Origin: PALSA-1355 sp035496575
GTDB lineage: Bacteria > Planctomycetota > Planctomycetia > Pirellulales > PALSA-1355
Length of the DNA stretch: 12,134 nt
NCBI GenBank assembly: GCA_035496575.1
Contig: DATJEN010000362.1
Coordinates: forward strand, 1-12,134
Direction of reading: 5' to 3'
In this document: positions 1-8,630 of the stretch, piece after piece
Layout: every line of letters begins with the position of its first letter
Position numbering within the stretch: the stretch's first letter is position 1
Translations under genes and position numbers: made by a program
Notes under the pieces: generated by a model
The model's input: the letters and a program-made list of their open reading frames with translations, nothing else
Told to the model about the DNA's origin: nothing
Databases searched by the model: none

Positions 1-1
1 T

Positions 2-1321
2 GTCGACGTCGTAAAAACTGAAGTAGGCAGCTACTTCATCTCGAACTATCCGCCCTTTTCGCAGTGGACCCCCCAGGGGCTTGATGTGGTGCGGCAGGCG
101 CTCGAGTCGCCACCGCTCGTGCCACCGGGCCACAAAGAGCCTGCTCCGCTGGGGCTGTATCTGCACATTCCGTTCTGCCGCAAGCGCTGTAAGTTTTGTT
201 ATTTCCGCGTCTACACGGACAAAAACGCGAGCGACGTCGAGACCTATGTCGCGGCCTTGTCGCGCGAGATCGAGCTGGTCAGCCGGCTGGGTGTCATGGG
301 CGCACGGCCGTTTCGGTTCGTGTACTTCGGCGGCGGCACCCCTTCGTTCTTGAGCGCCAAGCAGCTCACGTCGCTGGTCGATCGACTGCGCGCCAACATC
401 AATTGGGATCATGCCGAGGAAGTCACCTTCGAGTGCGAGCCCGGAACGCTCGCGCAGCCGAAAGTCGCTACCTTGCGCGAGCTCGGCGTCACGCGGCTGA
501 GCCTGGGCGTGGAGAATTTTGGCGACGCGGTGCTCGAGGAAAATGGCCGGGCCCATTTGTCCGCCGAGGTCTACAAGGCCTGGGACTGGATTCGCGCGGC
601 CGCTTTTCCGAACGTCAACATCGATCTGATCGCCGGCATGGTGGGCGAGACGTGGGACAACTGGAAGGACACGGTGCGACGCACCATCGAGCTCGAGCCG
701 GACAGCGTCACGATCTACCAGATGGAGCTGCCTTTCAATACCGTCTACTCGCGCGACATGCTCGGCAATCACGTCGAGTCGCCCGTCGCCGATTGGCCCA
801 CCAAGCGGGCTTGGGTCAGCTATGCCTTCGACGAGCTCGCGGCGGTTGGTTACGCCGTCAGCAGTGCCTACACGATGGTCCGCGACAAGAACAAGGTGAA
901 CTTCAGCTACCGCGACAACCTGTGGCACGGCGCCGATCTGTTGGCCACCGGCGTGGCGAGCTTCGGCCATGCCTCGGGCGTTCACTATCAAAACGAAGCG
1001 GATTGGCCGGGCTATGTCGGCCCGCTCGAGCGCGGCGAGTTGCCGCTCGCGCGCGGCATGAAGCCCACGCCTCACCAACTGCTTGTGCGCGAACTCATCT
1101 TGCAGCTAAAGACCGGGCAGCTCGATCCCGCTTACTTCCGCCAGAAATTTGGCGTCGACGTCATCGAGGCCTGGCGAAGCGTGTGGCAGCAGTTCCAGGA
1201 CGACGAGCTGCTCAGCTTTGGCGCGGATAAAGTTTCGCTTACCCGCGCGGGCCTGCTGCGCGTGGATGCCCTGCTGCCGGCCTTCTTCGAGCCGGAGCAT
1301 CGCGGCGTGCGCTACACCTGA
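2..1321 (+). CDS. HemN/HemW-like radical SAM protein (5' partial)
   Basis: This is a radical SAM enzyme of the coproporphyrinogen III oxidase-like (HemN/HemW) family. The reading frame is open to the left edge, and the residues before the first in-window GTG (86) include KTEVGSYFISNYPPFSQW. I recall this as a typical N-terminus of planctomycete homologues, so the true start lies upstream and GTG 86 is probably not the start. The LYLHIPFC segment leads into the 4Fe-4S cysteines CRKRCKFC (C-x3-C-x2-C, codons 176-199). These are followed by the SAM-binding FGGGTPSFL (about 328-354), a LGVENFGDAVLEENGRAH segment matching the family's GVQSF...GRAH region, and NVNIDLIAGMVGET. A HemW-like C-terminal domain follows and ends at TGA 1319. 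After the last cysteine the sequence reads YFRVYTDKN rather than the DFNS seen in bacterial HemW, so the substrate may be neither coproporphyrinogen III nor heme. Family assignment is firm; the reaction is unknown. Confidence 0.88.
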   Translation, partial: VDVVKTEVGSYFISNYPPFSQWTPQGLDVVRQALESPPLVPPGHKEPAPLGLYLHIPFCRKRCKFCYFRVYTDKNASDVETYVAALSREIELVSRLGVMGARPFRFVYFGGGTPSFLSAKQLTSLVDRLRANINWDHAEEVTFECEPGTLAQPKVATLRELGVTRLSLGVENFGDAVLEENGRAHLSAEVYKAWDWIRAAAFPNVNIDLIAGMVGETWDNWKDTVRRTIELEPDSVTIYQMELPFNTVYSRDMLGNHVESPVADWPTKRAWVSYAFDELAAVGYAVSSAYTMVRDKNKVNFSYRDNLWHGADLLATGVASFGHASGVHYQNEADWPGYVGPLERGELPLARGMKPTPHQLLVRELILQLKTGQLDPAYFRQKFGVDVIEAWRSVWQQFQDDELLSFGADKVSLTRAGLLRVDALLPAFFEPEHRGVRYT

Positions 1322-1396
1322 CAGCGTGCGGGGATGCGGCAGCTTCCAGTCAAGCTCTTGGCTCATCGGGCCGATACTCGCTCGAAGAGGCATATT

Positions 1397-1401
1397 GGAG
1401 G
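1397..1401 (+). promoter_or_regulatory. Shine-Dalgarno site for small lipoprotein
   Basis: GGAGG lies 6 nt before the GTG at 1408. It supports choosing that non-ATG start for the 69-aa ORF. Confidence 0.55.
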
Positions 1402-1407
1402 CCTGTC

Positions 1408-1617
1408 GTGCGCTCTCTAGCGCTGCTAACGGTGCTGTTGGCTCTGCTGTCACTTTCCGGCTGCGCGCTGCCGCCGTGGGATTTGTGCGCGATGCCGCGA
1501 AGTCTCTTTACAGGCTGGTGGGATGGCTGGAACAACTCAGCAGGGCCGCTACCTGGCCACAATCGCGGCTCTGACCCGCGCGCTGTAAACCAGTCTGCTC
1601 CAGTCACCAACGACTGA
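1408..1617 (+). CDS. Small predicted lipoprotein, function unknown
   Basis: A 69-residue ORF with a GTG start and a well-placed GGAGG 6 nt upstream. The N-terminus is a textbook lipoprotein signal: a positive residue (Arg2), a hydrophobic run rich in Leu, and a lipobox LSGC with Cys19 as the predicted lipidated residue. The mature part is about 50 residues, Trp-rich (WDLCAMP, GWWDGWNN) and ending in a polar Asn/Ser/Pro tail, so it would be a very short membrane-anchored protein. It lies 86 bp after the radical SAM gene on the same strand and could share its transcript. I recognise no family. The lipobox, the start context and the lack of a competing ORF argue for a real gene, but its small size keeps confidence moderate. 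Confidence 0.6.
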   Translation: MRSLALLTVLLALLSLSGCALPPWDLCAMPRSLFTGWWDGWNNSAGPLPGHNRGSDPRAVNQSAPVTND

Positions 1618-1829
1618 ACACTCATCCTGACCGTTCAGGTTGGCGCCCATCATATTGCGCTCTCCGAAACGCGGTCCGATTTTGACGGTCGGGCGTCGCT
1701 GCGAACCATGGCGCTCTCGGGCTGTTGCTGGCATGCCAGCTTTAAGTCTGTCCCCCCGCGGGCCCGATGCTGAAAGCGACTGCGCCTGCCAACCACCCAG
1801 CCTGAAAAACAACCCAGACGGCCAACCGC
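1618..1829. other. Intergenic spacer, no gene seen
   Basis: This stretch of 212 bp lies between the small lipoprotein and the 192-aa unknown gene. It holds a weak hairpin (CCTGA-CCGT-TCAGG, 1626-1639) and a 14-bp palindrome (1727-1740). ORFs that cross it look like spurious high-GC frames. I see no convincing promoter for the downstream pair. Confidence 0.5.
1727..1740. repeat. Perfect 14-bp palindrome GCTGGCATGCCAGC
   Basis: The sequence is its own reverse complement over 14 bp and is followed by TTTAAG. In one frame it reads as AGMPA, which resembles short palindromic intergenic repeats I associate with planctomycete genomes; that link is recollection. It could be a repeat unit, a regulator binding site or chance. 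Confidence 0.45.
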
Positions 1830-2408
1830 ATGACAGACGGCGAGAGTGCCCCCACGGACGCGATCGGGTTTCTAACCGTGGTCGAGCACGACGAACAAGG
1901 GCTGATCGGGGCGTACCTGATTTTGAACTCCTCGGGGCGGCCGCTCGAATTTCACTGCACCGCGCCCGTCAAGCCAACGCGAACCCAGCAAATCTTGTTT
2001 GGGCCGACTCTTGATTCGTACCTGATTGGCGAACAGATCGGCCAAACGCTGCTGGCCAGTGCTTCGGCCCAGCCGCTTGCGCTGTGTACGGATGTCGAAC
2101 GAGGGCTGCTGGTGCGGGAATACACGACACTGCCCCTGGCGCTTGTGATTCCTCCGGCCGCACCGTCGTCGCCCGAGGCGGTCGCGCCCGCGGATCAAAC
2201 TTGGCGCATGGACGTATCGCACGGCTCGAGCACTCCGCTTTCGGTGTTCGAGGTGGGCCGCAATCGCCTGGCAGTGCCGGGGGGACGCACAGAGGATCAG
2301 GAGCTGCTCGCTGCCCGTTTGCAGGGAGTTCTCGCACTCGATCTTTGCGAGCCCTTTGGGCGGATCCGCGATGCCATCGCCGAAGCAAACCACTCCGTCC
2401 GGACTTGA
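1830..2408 (+). CDS. Conserved hypothetical protein upstream of SNF2 ATPase
   Basis: This is a 192-residue protein I cannot assign to a named family. It begins with a beta-strand-like segment (FLTVVEHDEQGLIGAYLILN, about residues 14-33), followed by GRPLEFHCTAPVKP and QQILFGPTLDSYLIGEQIGQTLL (about 54-76). I have a loose memory of similar planctomycete proteins annotated only as hypothetical. There is no signal peptide, membrane segment or metal-binding motif, so it is probably cytoplasmic. A Pro/Ala-rich linker (near PPAAPSSPEA) separates the N-terminal domain from a C-terminal helical part ending in LDLCEPFGRIRDAIAEANHS. The ATG at 1830 lacks a clear Shine-Dalgarno site. The 3' end overlaps the proposed start of the SNF2 gene by 38 nt in another frame, which suggests translational coupling and a shared task. 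The ORF is likely real; its function is unknown. Confidence 0.72.
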   Translation: MTDGESAPTDAIGFLTVVEHDEQGLIGAYLILNSSGRPLEFHCTAPVKPTRTQQILFGPTLDSYLIGEQIGQTLLASASAQPLALCTDVERGLLVREYTTLPLALVIPPAAPSSPEAVAPADQTWRMDVSHGSSTPLSVFEVGRNRLAVPGGRTEDQELLAARLQGVLALDLCEPFGRIRDAIAEANHSVRT

Positions 2409-4296
2409 AATGGCTGCCAGCGGGCTAACCTCGCAGAGCCGAGCCGCAAGCCTGCATAGCGGCACCAATAGGCCGGCAGCCATTGGCGCCAAAAACATGA
2501 TCAGTTGGCGGCCGTCGTGCGAGGTGCAGCTCACGCAATTCGCGTGCGAGTCCGTTGCGCCGGACCTGCGTCTTTCGTGGGTCGGTGCCCTGGCATGTCC
2601 GCCGCTGACAAACTCGCTCAGGCTGGCGCACGGCTCGACCCCCAAGAGCCTTTCGCTCAGCATCAAGCCGGCAAGCCTGCGGGTTTCGAGTTTTCGCTTC
2701 CCGCATCCAGGCTCCTGGTTCGAGGCGCTACGAGCGCCCCTGGGCGGGCACGCCGCGGTTGGCGATCCTCGATCGCTCGACAGACCCGCCGGCGCGACGA
2801 AAACTCGCATCAGTCCTCCGCCACACGTGATCAAGCTGGAAGAGCGGCTGTTTTATGTGTTGCAGCCTGCGCTCGAGAGCGTGCTGGGGGACGCATCGCT
2901 CGCGATGCCATTCCGGCCGTTTCCGTACCAGCTCGACGGTGTCGCGTTTTTATATCCCCGGGCGGCCGCCATCCTGGCCGACGAGATGGGGCTGGGCAAA
3001 ACCATGCAGGCCATCACCGCCGTGCGGCTGCTGTTGCGCTCCGGCGAGCTCGGTCGAGTGTTGTTCGTGTGTCCCAAGCCGCTTGTGAGCAATTGGCAGC
3101 GCGAGTTTGCCGCCTGGGCACCAGAGATTCCGATCGCGGTCGTCGAAGGCGAACCTGCCAAGCGGCGCTGGCTGTGGCAACAGACCGACACGCCCGTCAA
3201 GTTTGCCAACTATGAGCTCGTGCAGCGCGACCGCGAACTGACCGCTGAACTGGGCCTGGAATTCGACCTGGTCGTGCTCGACGAAGCACAGCGGATCAAG
3301 AACCGCTCGAACACGACCAGCCAAGCCGTGCGCGCGCTCAAACGCAAGCGCAGTTGGGCCTTGACGGGTACCCCGGTCGAGAACAGCTCCCAGGACCTGG
3401 TGGGCATTTTTGAGTTTCTGGCGCCCGGCCATCTGTGCGACACGATGAAGCCGCGCGGAATGGGGCGGGCCGCCGCCGAATTCGTGCTCCGCCGCACCAA
3501 GGAAAAAGTGCTCAGCGATCTGCCCCCCAAAGTGGTCCGCGACGCCGAGGTCGAGCTCGGCAGCCAACAACGGGCCAGCTACCAGTTGGCCGAAAAAGAG
3601 GGAGTCCTGCGGCTGACCGAGCTGGGCGACTCGATCACCATCCAGCACGTGTTCGAGCTGATCCTGCGGCTAAAACAGATTTGCAACTTCGACCCGGCCA
3701 GCGGCGAAAGCTCGAAGCTCGAACGGTTGGTGGCTGACCTGGACGAGGTGGCGGCCAGCGGACGCAAGGCCATCGTGTTCAGCCAATGGGTCGGCACGCT
3801 GGAAACCCTGTCCGACCGGCTGCGTCACCTGCGCCCGCTCGTCTACCACGGACAGGTCAAACCCCAGCATCGCGAAGCCGTGCTCGAGCAGTTTCGCCAG
3901 GAGCAAGACCGCAGCGTGCTGTTGCTCAGCTACGGAGCCGGCGGGGTCGGACTCAATTTGCAAATCGCAAGTTATGTGTTTCTGTTCGACCGCTGGTGGA
4001 ACCCCGCGGTTGAAGACCAGGCCATCAATCGCGCTCATCGCATCGGCGCGGCGGGCCCGGTCACGGTTACGCGGTTCTTGACGGCTCACACCATTGAAGA
4101 GCGAATCGACCAGATTCTGCGCGAGAAGCGCGAGGTGTTCGACGCCATCTTCAGCGACGTCGAGCCGCAGGCAAATCTCGGGCTCACGCAGCACGAAATC
4201 TTCGGGCTGTTTCAGCTTCGCTGCCCCAGCGGGCCGGTGGCATTGCCGGCCAGCGTGCCAACGAGCGGCGAAGCTTCGGTGATGCCCGCGCAATAA
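2371..4296 (+). CDS. SNF2/RapA-type DEAD/H-box ATPase
   Basis: This is a Swi2/Snf2 superfamily-2 ATPase, a family that uses ATP to move along double-stranded DNA and remodel protein-DNA complexes; its partner here is unknown. From ATG 2371 it has 641 residues. The motifs run in order: FRPFPYQLDGVAFL (Q-motif-like), Walker A DEMGLGKT (Lys210), Walker B DEAQ (304-307), SWALTGTPVEN (motif III), KAIVFSQW (466-473, motif IV), SYGAGGVGLNLQIA (motif V), and DQAINRAHRIG (from Asp549, motif VI). The C-terminus LGLTQHEIFGLFQL resembles other small bacterial SNF2 proteins. Residues 1 to about 152 match nothing I know. Third-position GC there is about three-quarters (hand count), which favours this frame. 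A GTG at 2827 just before LEERLFY would give a 489-aa protein with all motifs. TTG 2356 is another in-frame start. The ATPase core is certain; the start is not. Confidence 0.9.
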   Translation: MPSPKQTTPSGLEMAASGLTSQSRAASLHSGTNRPAAIGAKNMISWRPSCEVQLTQFACESVAPDLRLSWVGALACPPLTNSLRLAHGSTPKSLSLSIKPASLRVSSFRFPHPGSWFEALRAPLGGHAAVGDPRSLDRPAGATKTRISPPPHVIKLEERLFYVLQPALESVLGDASLAMPFRPFPYQLDGVAFLYPRAAAILADEMGLGKTMQAITAVRLLLRSGELGRVLFVCPKPLVSNWQREFAAWAPEIPIAVVEGEPAKRRWLWQQTDTPVKFANYELVQRDRELTAELGLEFDLVVLDEAQRIKNRSNTTSQAVRALKRKRSWALTGTPVENSSQDLVGIFEFLAPGHLCDTMKPRGMGRAAAEFVLRRTKEKVLSDLPPKVVRDAEVELGSQQRASYQLAEKEGVLRLTELGDSITIQHVFELILRLKQICNFDPASGESSKLERLVADLDEVAASGRKAIVFSQWVGTLETLSDRLRHLRPLVYHGQVKPQHREAVLEQFRQEQDRSVLLLSYGAGGVGLNLQIASYVFLFDRWWNPAVEDQAINRAHRIGAAGPVTVTRFLTAHTIEERIDQILREKREVFDAIFSDVEPQANLGLTQHEIFGLFQLRCPSGPVALPASVPTSGEASVMPAQ

Positions 4297-4297
4297 A

Positions 4298-4335
4298 AGG
4301 CCGCGCTTTCGGAAACGAGACCAAAAGCGCGGCTT
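4298..4335. terminator. Terminator hairpin between converging genes
   Basis: GCCGCGCTTT (4300-4309) and AAAGCGCGGC (4324-4333) form a perfect 10-bp stem with a 14-nt loop, extended by a G-U and an A-U pair. On the minus strand the stem is followed by TTTTATT, so it is a classical Rho-independent terminator for aceBA. On the plus strand the trailing sequence is TTGAG, so it would be weaker for the SNF2 gene. Confidence 0.75.
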
Positions 4336-4380
4336 GAGCAGCGCGGACTGCCACGCGCTGCCCTCTCCCTTGGTATTTCT

Positions 4381-5679
4381 TCAAGCGGCCGGCTGTGCGG
4401 CTTCGAACTGCGCCGCCTCGGTCGATTCCGCCAGCGCCGTGGTCGACGATCGCCCACAGGCGATGGCTTGCGCCACTTCGTCGAAGTAGCCCGTGCCGAC
4501 GAATCGTTGATGCTTGGTCGCGCGGTAACCACTATCGGTCTCGCGGGCGAACTCGCGTTCCTGCAAGGCTGCATAGGCTGTCATGCCGCTTTCGCGGTAG
4601 CCCACCGCCAGCTCGAACATGGCAAGATTGAGCGCGTGGAAGCCGGCCAACGTAATGAATTGGAACTTGTAACCCATCGCGCCCAGCTCGCGCTGGAAGC
4701 GTGCGATGGTCAGCTCGTCCAGCTTTTTCTTCCAGTTGAACGAGGGAGAGCAGTTGTAGGCCAACATCTTGCCTGGGTAACGGGCGTGGATGGCTTCGGC
4801 GAAGCGACGCGCTTCGTCGAGATCGGGCGTCGAGGTCTCGCACCACAACAGATCGGCATAAGGCGCGTAGGAGAGTCCGCGGTCGATGGCGATTTCCAGC
4901 CCGCCTTCAATGCGGTAGAAGCCCTCGCTCGTGCGCTCGCCCGTTATGAAGCGGCGATCGCGCGGATCGACGTCGCTGGTCAGCAACTGGGCACTATTGG
5001 CGTCGGTGCGGGCTACGAGCACGGTCGGCACGTCCAGTAGGTCGGCGGCCAGGCGAGCAGCCGAGAGCGTACGAACAAACTGGCTGGTCGGCACGAGCAC
5101 TTTGCCCCCCATGTGTCCACATTTCTTTTCGCTGGCCAGTTGATCTTCGAAGTGCACACCGGCGGCCCCGGCTTCGATCATGCCGCGCATGAGCTCGAAG
5201 GCGTTGAGCGCGCCGCCGAATCCAGCCTCGGCGTCGGCCACGATGGGCAGGAAGTAATCGCAGCCTGCACGCCCCTCGACGTGCTGAATTTCATCCGCGC
5301 GGCGCAGCGCATTGTTGATGCGGCGCACGACGTTGGGCACGCTGTCAGCCGGGTACAGGCTTTGATCGGGGTACATCTGCCCGGCCAGGTTGGCGTCGGC
5401 CGCCACCTGCCAGCCGCTCAAATAAATGGCCGACAGGCCGGCCTCGGCCATTTGCACTGCCTGGTTGCCGGTGAGCGCGCCCAAGGCATTGATGTAGGGT
5501 TCGAAGGTCAACAGTTTCCAAAGCTTGTTAGCGCCCCGTCGCGCCAGCGACTGTTCGATATGCACGCTGCCGCGCAAGCGAACGACGTCGGCCGCCGAAT
5601 AGTCGCGACGAATCCCCTCCCAGCGCGGATCGTCGTTCCAATCTTGTTCCAGCTCGGCTGCCGTTCGTTGGCGGTACAT
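4381..5679 (-). CDS. aceA: Isocitrate lyase
   Basis: This enzyme cleaves isocitrate to glyoxylate and succinate, the first step of the glyoxylate bypass, in the cytoplasm. The 432-residue protein aligns from memory along its length with Escherichia coli AceA (434 aa). It has the catalytic loop KKCGHMGGK with Cys187, the metal-binding VADAEAGFGG (around residue 149), YLSGWQVAADANLA, MYPDQSLYP, ITGERTSEGF, LWCETSTPDL and YNCSPSFNW. I chose the ATG at 5679 because it matches the usual AceA start (MYRQRTAAELEQDWNDDPRWEGI) and has AAAGG 9 nt upstream. An in-frame ATG at 5778, abutting the aceB stop, would add 33 residues with no family counterpart. It lies 99 nt after aceB on the same strand, so the two are very likely one operon, ending at the 4298-4335 hairpin. 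No key residue is missing. Confidence 0.97.
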   Translation of the reverse strand: MYRQRTAAELEQDWNDDPRWEGIRRDYSAADVVRLRGSVHIEQSLARRGANKLWKLLTFEPYINALGALTGNQAVQMAEAGLSAIYLSGWQVAADANLAGQMYPDQSLYPADSVPNVVRRINNALRRADEIQHVEGRAGCDYFLPIVADAEAGFGGALNAFELMRGMIEAGAAGVHFEDQLASEKKCGHMGGKVLVPTSQFVRTLSAARLAADLLDVPTVLVARTDANSAQLLTSDVDPRDRRFITGERTSEGFYRIEGGLEIAIDRGLSYAPYADLLWCETSTPDLDEARRFAEAIHARYPGKMLAYNCSPSFNWKKKLDELTIARFQRELGAMGYKFQFITLAGFHALNLAMFELAVGYRESGMTAYAALQEREFARETDSGYRATKHQRFVGTGYFDEVAQAIACGRSSTTALAESTEAAQFEAAQPAA

Positions 5680-5778
5680 GATGCAAGACCTTTCGAGATT
5701 TAAGGATGCTGAATGATGGTAAGAAAGGTTGGTTGTTTCGAATGGCGAGAGCGCGATCACGGGCCAGTTGTGGTGCAT

Positions 5779-7383
<1,605 letters not shown>

Positions 7384-7457
7384 GCGGAGCGATCTCCAGA
7401 GGCGAGTGCAGGAATCTGTTTGGGTGCCGTGCAGCTAACGGTAGTCACGCCACCGAG

Positions 7458-7483
7458 CATTGAAAACAACGATCCTTTCAATG
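7458..7483. promoter_or_regulatory. Inverted repeat, candidate LysR-type operator
   Basis: CATTGAAA (7458-7465) and TTTCAATG (7476-7483) are perfect 8-bp inverted repeats separated by 10 nt. The site lies between divergent aceB and the LysR-type gene, where such regulators usually bind. The AT-rich dyad contrasts with the high-GC surroundings. That the neighbouring LysR protein binds here is an inference. Confidence 0.55.
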
Positions 7484-7490
7484 TAGAGAA

Positions 7491-7503
7491 TTGACTATAT
7501 CAA
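7491..7503. promoter_or_regulatory. Second small dyad TTGA-N5-TCAA
   Basis: TTGACTATATCAA is a short dyad (4-bp arms, 5-nt centre) 7 nt beyond the larger inverted repeat. It may be a second half of the operator. It also contains TATAGT on the minus strand, a possible -10 element for aceB, so binding here could affect aceB transcription. The arms are short and chance is possible. Confidence 0.35.
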
Positions 7504-7505
7504 TG

Positions 7506-7534
7506 TTATGATCAGTATTTGAGTCTCCTATACT
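7506..7534 (+). promoter_or_regulatory. Possible promoter of the LysR-type gene
   Basis: TATACT (7529-7534) is a close match to a sigma70 -10 element. Seventeen nucleotides upstream lies TTATGA (7506-7511), a poor -35. It sits just after the two dyads, so autoregulation is plausible. The assignment rests on the -10 alone. Confidence 0.35.
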
Positions 7535-7596
7535 GGCGGGATCGCCGCTTGCCTCGCTCGCGGCCCCCGCGTCGAACTCGCGAACAGGTTTTCAAA

Positions 7597-8619
7597 ATGC
7601 CCAACTACCAGGCCCAATACTACAAGCAGAACCGCTTGCAGCAGCTCCGTGGCTTCTGCTATGCAGCGCAAGCGGGCAGCATCACCAAGGCCGCCGAACG
7701 GCTGCTGCTGAGCCAGCCCAGCGTCACGCTGCAAGTGCAGGCCCTGGAACGCGAATTGAAGACGACGCTCTTCGAGAGGCGCGGACCCAAGATCAGCCTC
7801 ACGCCAGATGGCAAGACGCTCTATGAACTGGCGCTACCCATCATCGAGCAAATCGACTCGCTGGCAGGCACGTTTGCCATGCGGCGGGGTGGTGTGGAGA
7901 CGGGACGGCTCGACATCGCGGCCGGTGAATCCACCACCCTGTACTTGTTGCCGCAGTTCGTGAAGCGCTATGCGGAGCTCTACCCGGCCGTCGAGCTCAA
8001 GCTGCACAACGTGACAGGCCGCGACGGGCTGGCCATGGTCCGCGCGGACGAAGCCGATTTTGCCGTCGGCTCCATGCTCGAGACGCGCGAAGACATCGAC
8101 TACCAGCCGATGTTCACCTACGACCCGATGCTCATCGTCAGCAACGATCATCCGCTGGCCAAACGCAAGCGGGTGCGGTTGGAAGACGTGGCCGAGTATC
8201 CGCTGATTCTGCCGCCCAGCCATTTGTCCACCTGGCGCGTGGTGGACTATGCCTTTGCGCAGCGCAATCTGACTTACCAGGTGAAGATGGAAGCCGGCGG
8301 TTGGGAGGTGATCAAGAAATACGTGTCGCTCGGCATGGGCGTTTCGATCGTGACCAGCATCTGTTTGACCGGCGAAGAGCCGCTGGTGCGACACAACCTG
8401 TCGCGCTATTTCCCGAAGCGCACCTATGGCCTGGTGATTCGCAAGGGCAAGTTCTTATCCCCTGCCGCGCAGCGCTTCGTGGAGCTGATGCGCGCTTCGA
8501 CCAAAGGCAAGGCCCCCAAGATCAGTTCCGCAGGCAACCAGTTGTTCGGCTTTTATGGGCCGATCGATGGCGGCGCGGCGGAAGGGCCAAAAGCGCGCGG
8601 CGGCAAGGCCCGCTCGTAA
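7597..8619 (+). CDS. LysR-type transcriptional regulator, divergent from aceBA
   Basis: This is a 340-residue LysR-family regulator. The winged helix-turn-helix occupies about residues 13-70: LQQLRGFCYAAQAGSITKAA, then RLLLSQPSVTLQVQALERELKTTLFER, the classical recognition region. A type-2 periplasmic-binding-protein effector domain follows from about residue 95 (GRLDIAAGESTTLYLLPQFVKRY) to about 300. The C-terminus carries a short Gly/Ala/Lys-rich tail. I chose ATG 7597 because it places the HTH close to the N-terminus as is usual; starting further upstream (7519) would add a basic Arg/Pro-rich stretch with no family counterpart. A weak CAGG precedes the start. It is divergent from aceB, the common arrangement for a LysR regulator and its target, with dyads in between. 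Escherichia coli controls aceBA with IclR, so a LysR regulator here would be a different solution. The effector is unknown; CysB- or CbbR-like roles cannot be excluded. Confidence 0.92.
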   Translation: MPNYQAQYYKQNRLQQLRGFCYAAQAGSITKAAERLLLSQPSVTLQVQALERELKTTLFERRGPKISLTPDGKTLYELALPIIEQIDSLAGTFAMRRGGVETGRLDIAAGESTTLYLLPQFVKRYAELYPAVELKLHNVTGRDGLAMVRADEADFAVGSMLETREDIDYQPMFTYDPMLIVSNDHPLAKRKRVRLEDVAEYPLILPPSHLSTWRVVDYAFAQRNLTYQVKMEAGGWEVIKKYVSLGMGVSIVTSICLTGEEPLVRHNLSRYFPKRTYGLVIRKGKFLSPAAQRFVELMRASTKGKAPKISSAGNQLFGFYGPIDGGAAEGPKARGGKARS

Positions 8620-8630
8620 GCGATCCGAAA

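Noticed and set aside
86..1321. GTG 86 as the start of the radical SAM gene
   Set aside because: The frame is open to the left edge and encodes a conserved-looking N-terminal segment, so the gene is treated as truncated by the window.
1626..1639. CCTGA-CCGT-TCAGG hairpin as terminator of the lipoprotein gene
   Set aside because: Only 5 bp and not followed by a T-run.
1640..2014. 124-aa plus-strand ORF crossing the spacer into the 192-aa gene
   Set aside because: Different frame from the conserved-looking 192-aa protein and of basic spurious composition.
1872..2834. 320-aa minus-strand ORF opposite the unknown gene and the SNF2 N-terminus
   Set aside because: Arg/Ala/Cys-rich composition typical of antisense frames, with no motif, start context or neighbour support.
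5680..5778. Longer aceA from ATG 5778
   Set aside because: The extra 33 residues have no counterpart in isocitrate lyases, and ATG 5679 has a better ribosome-binding site.
7519..7596. Upstream TTG start for the LysR gene
   Set aside because: It adds a basic Arg/Pro-rich stretch before the HTH with no family match, and it overlaps the promoter region.
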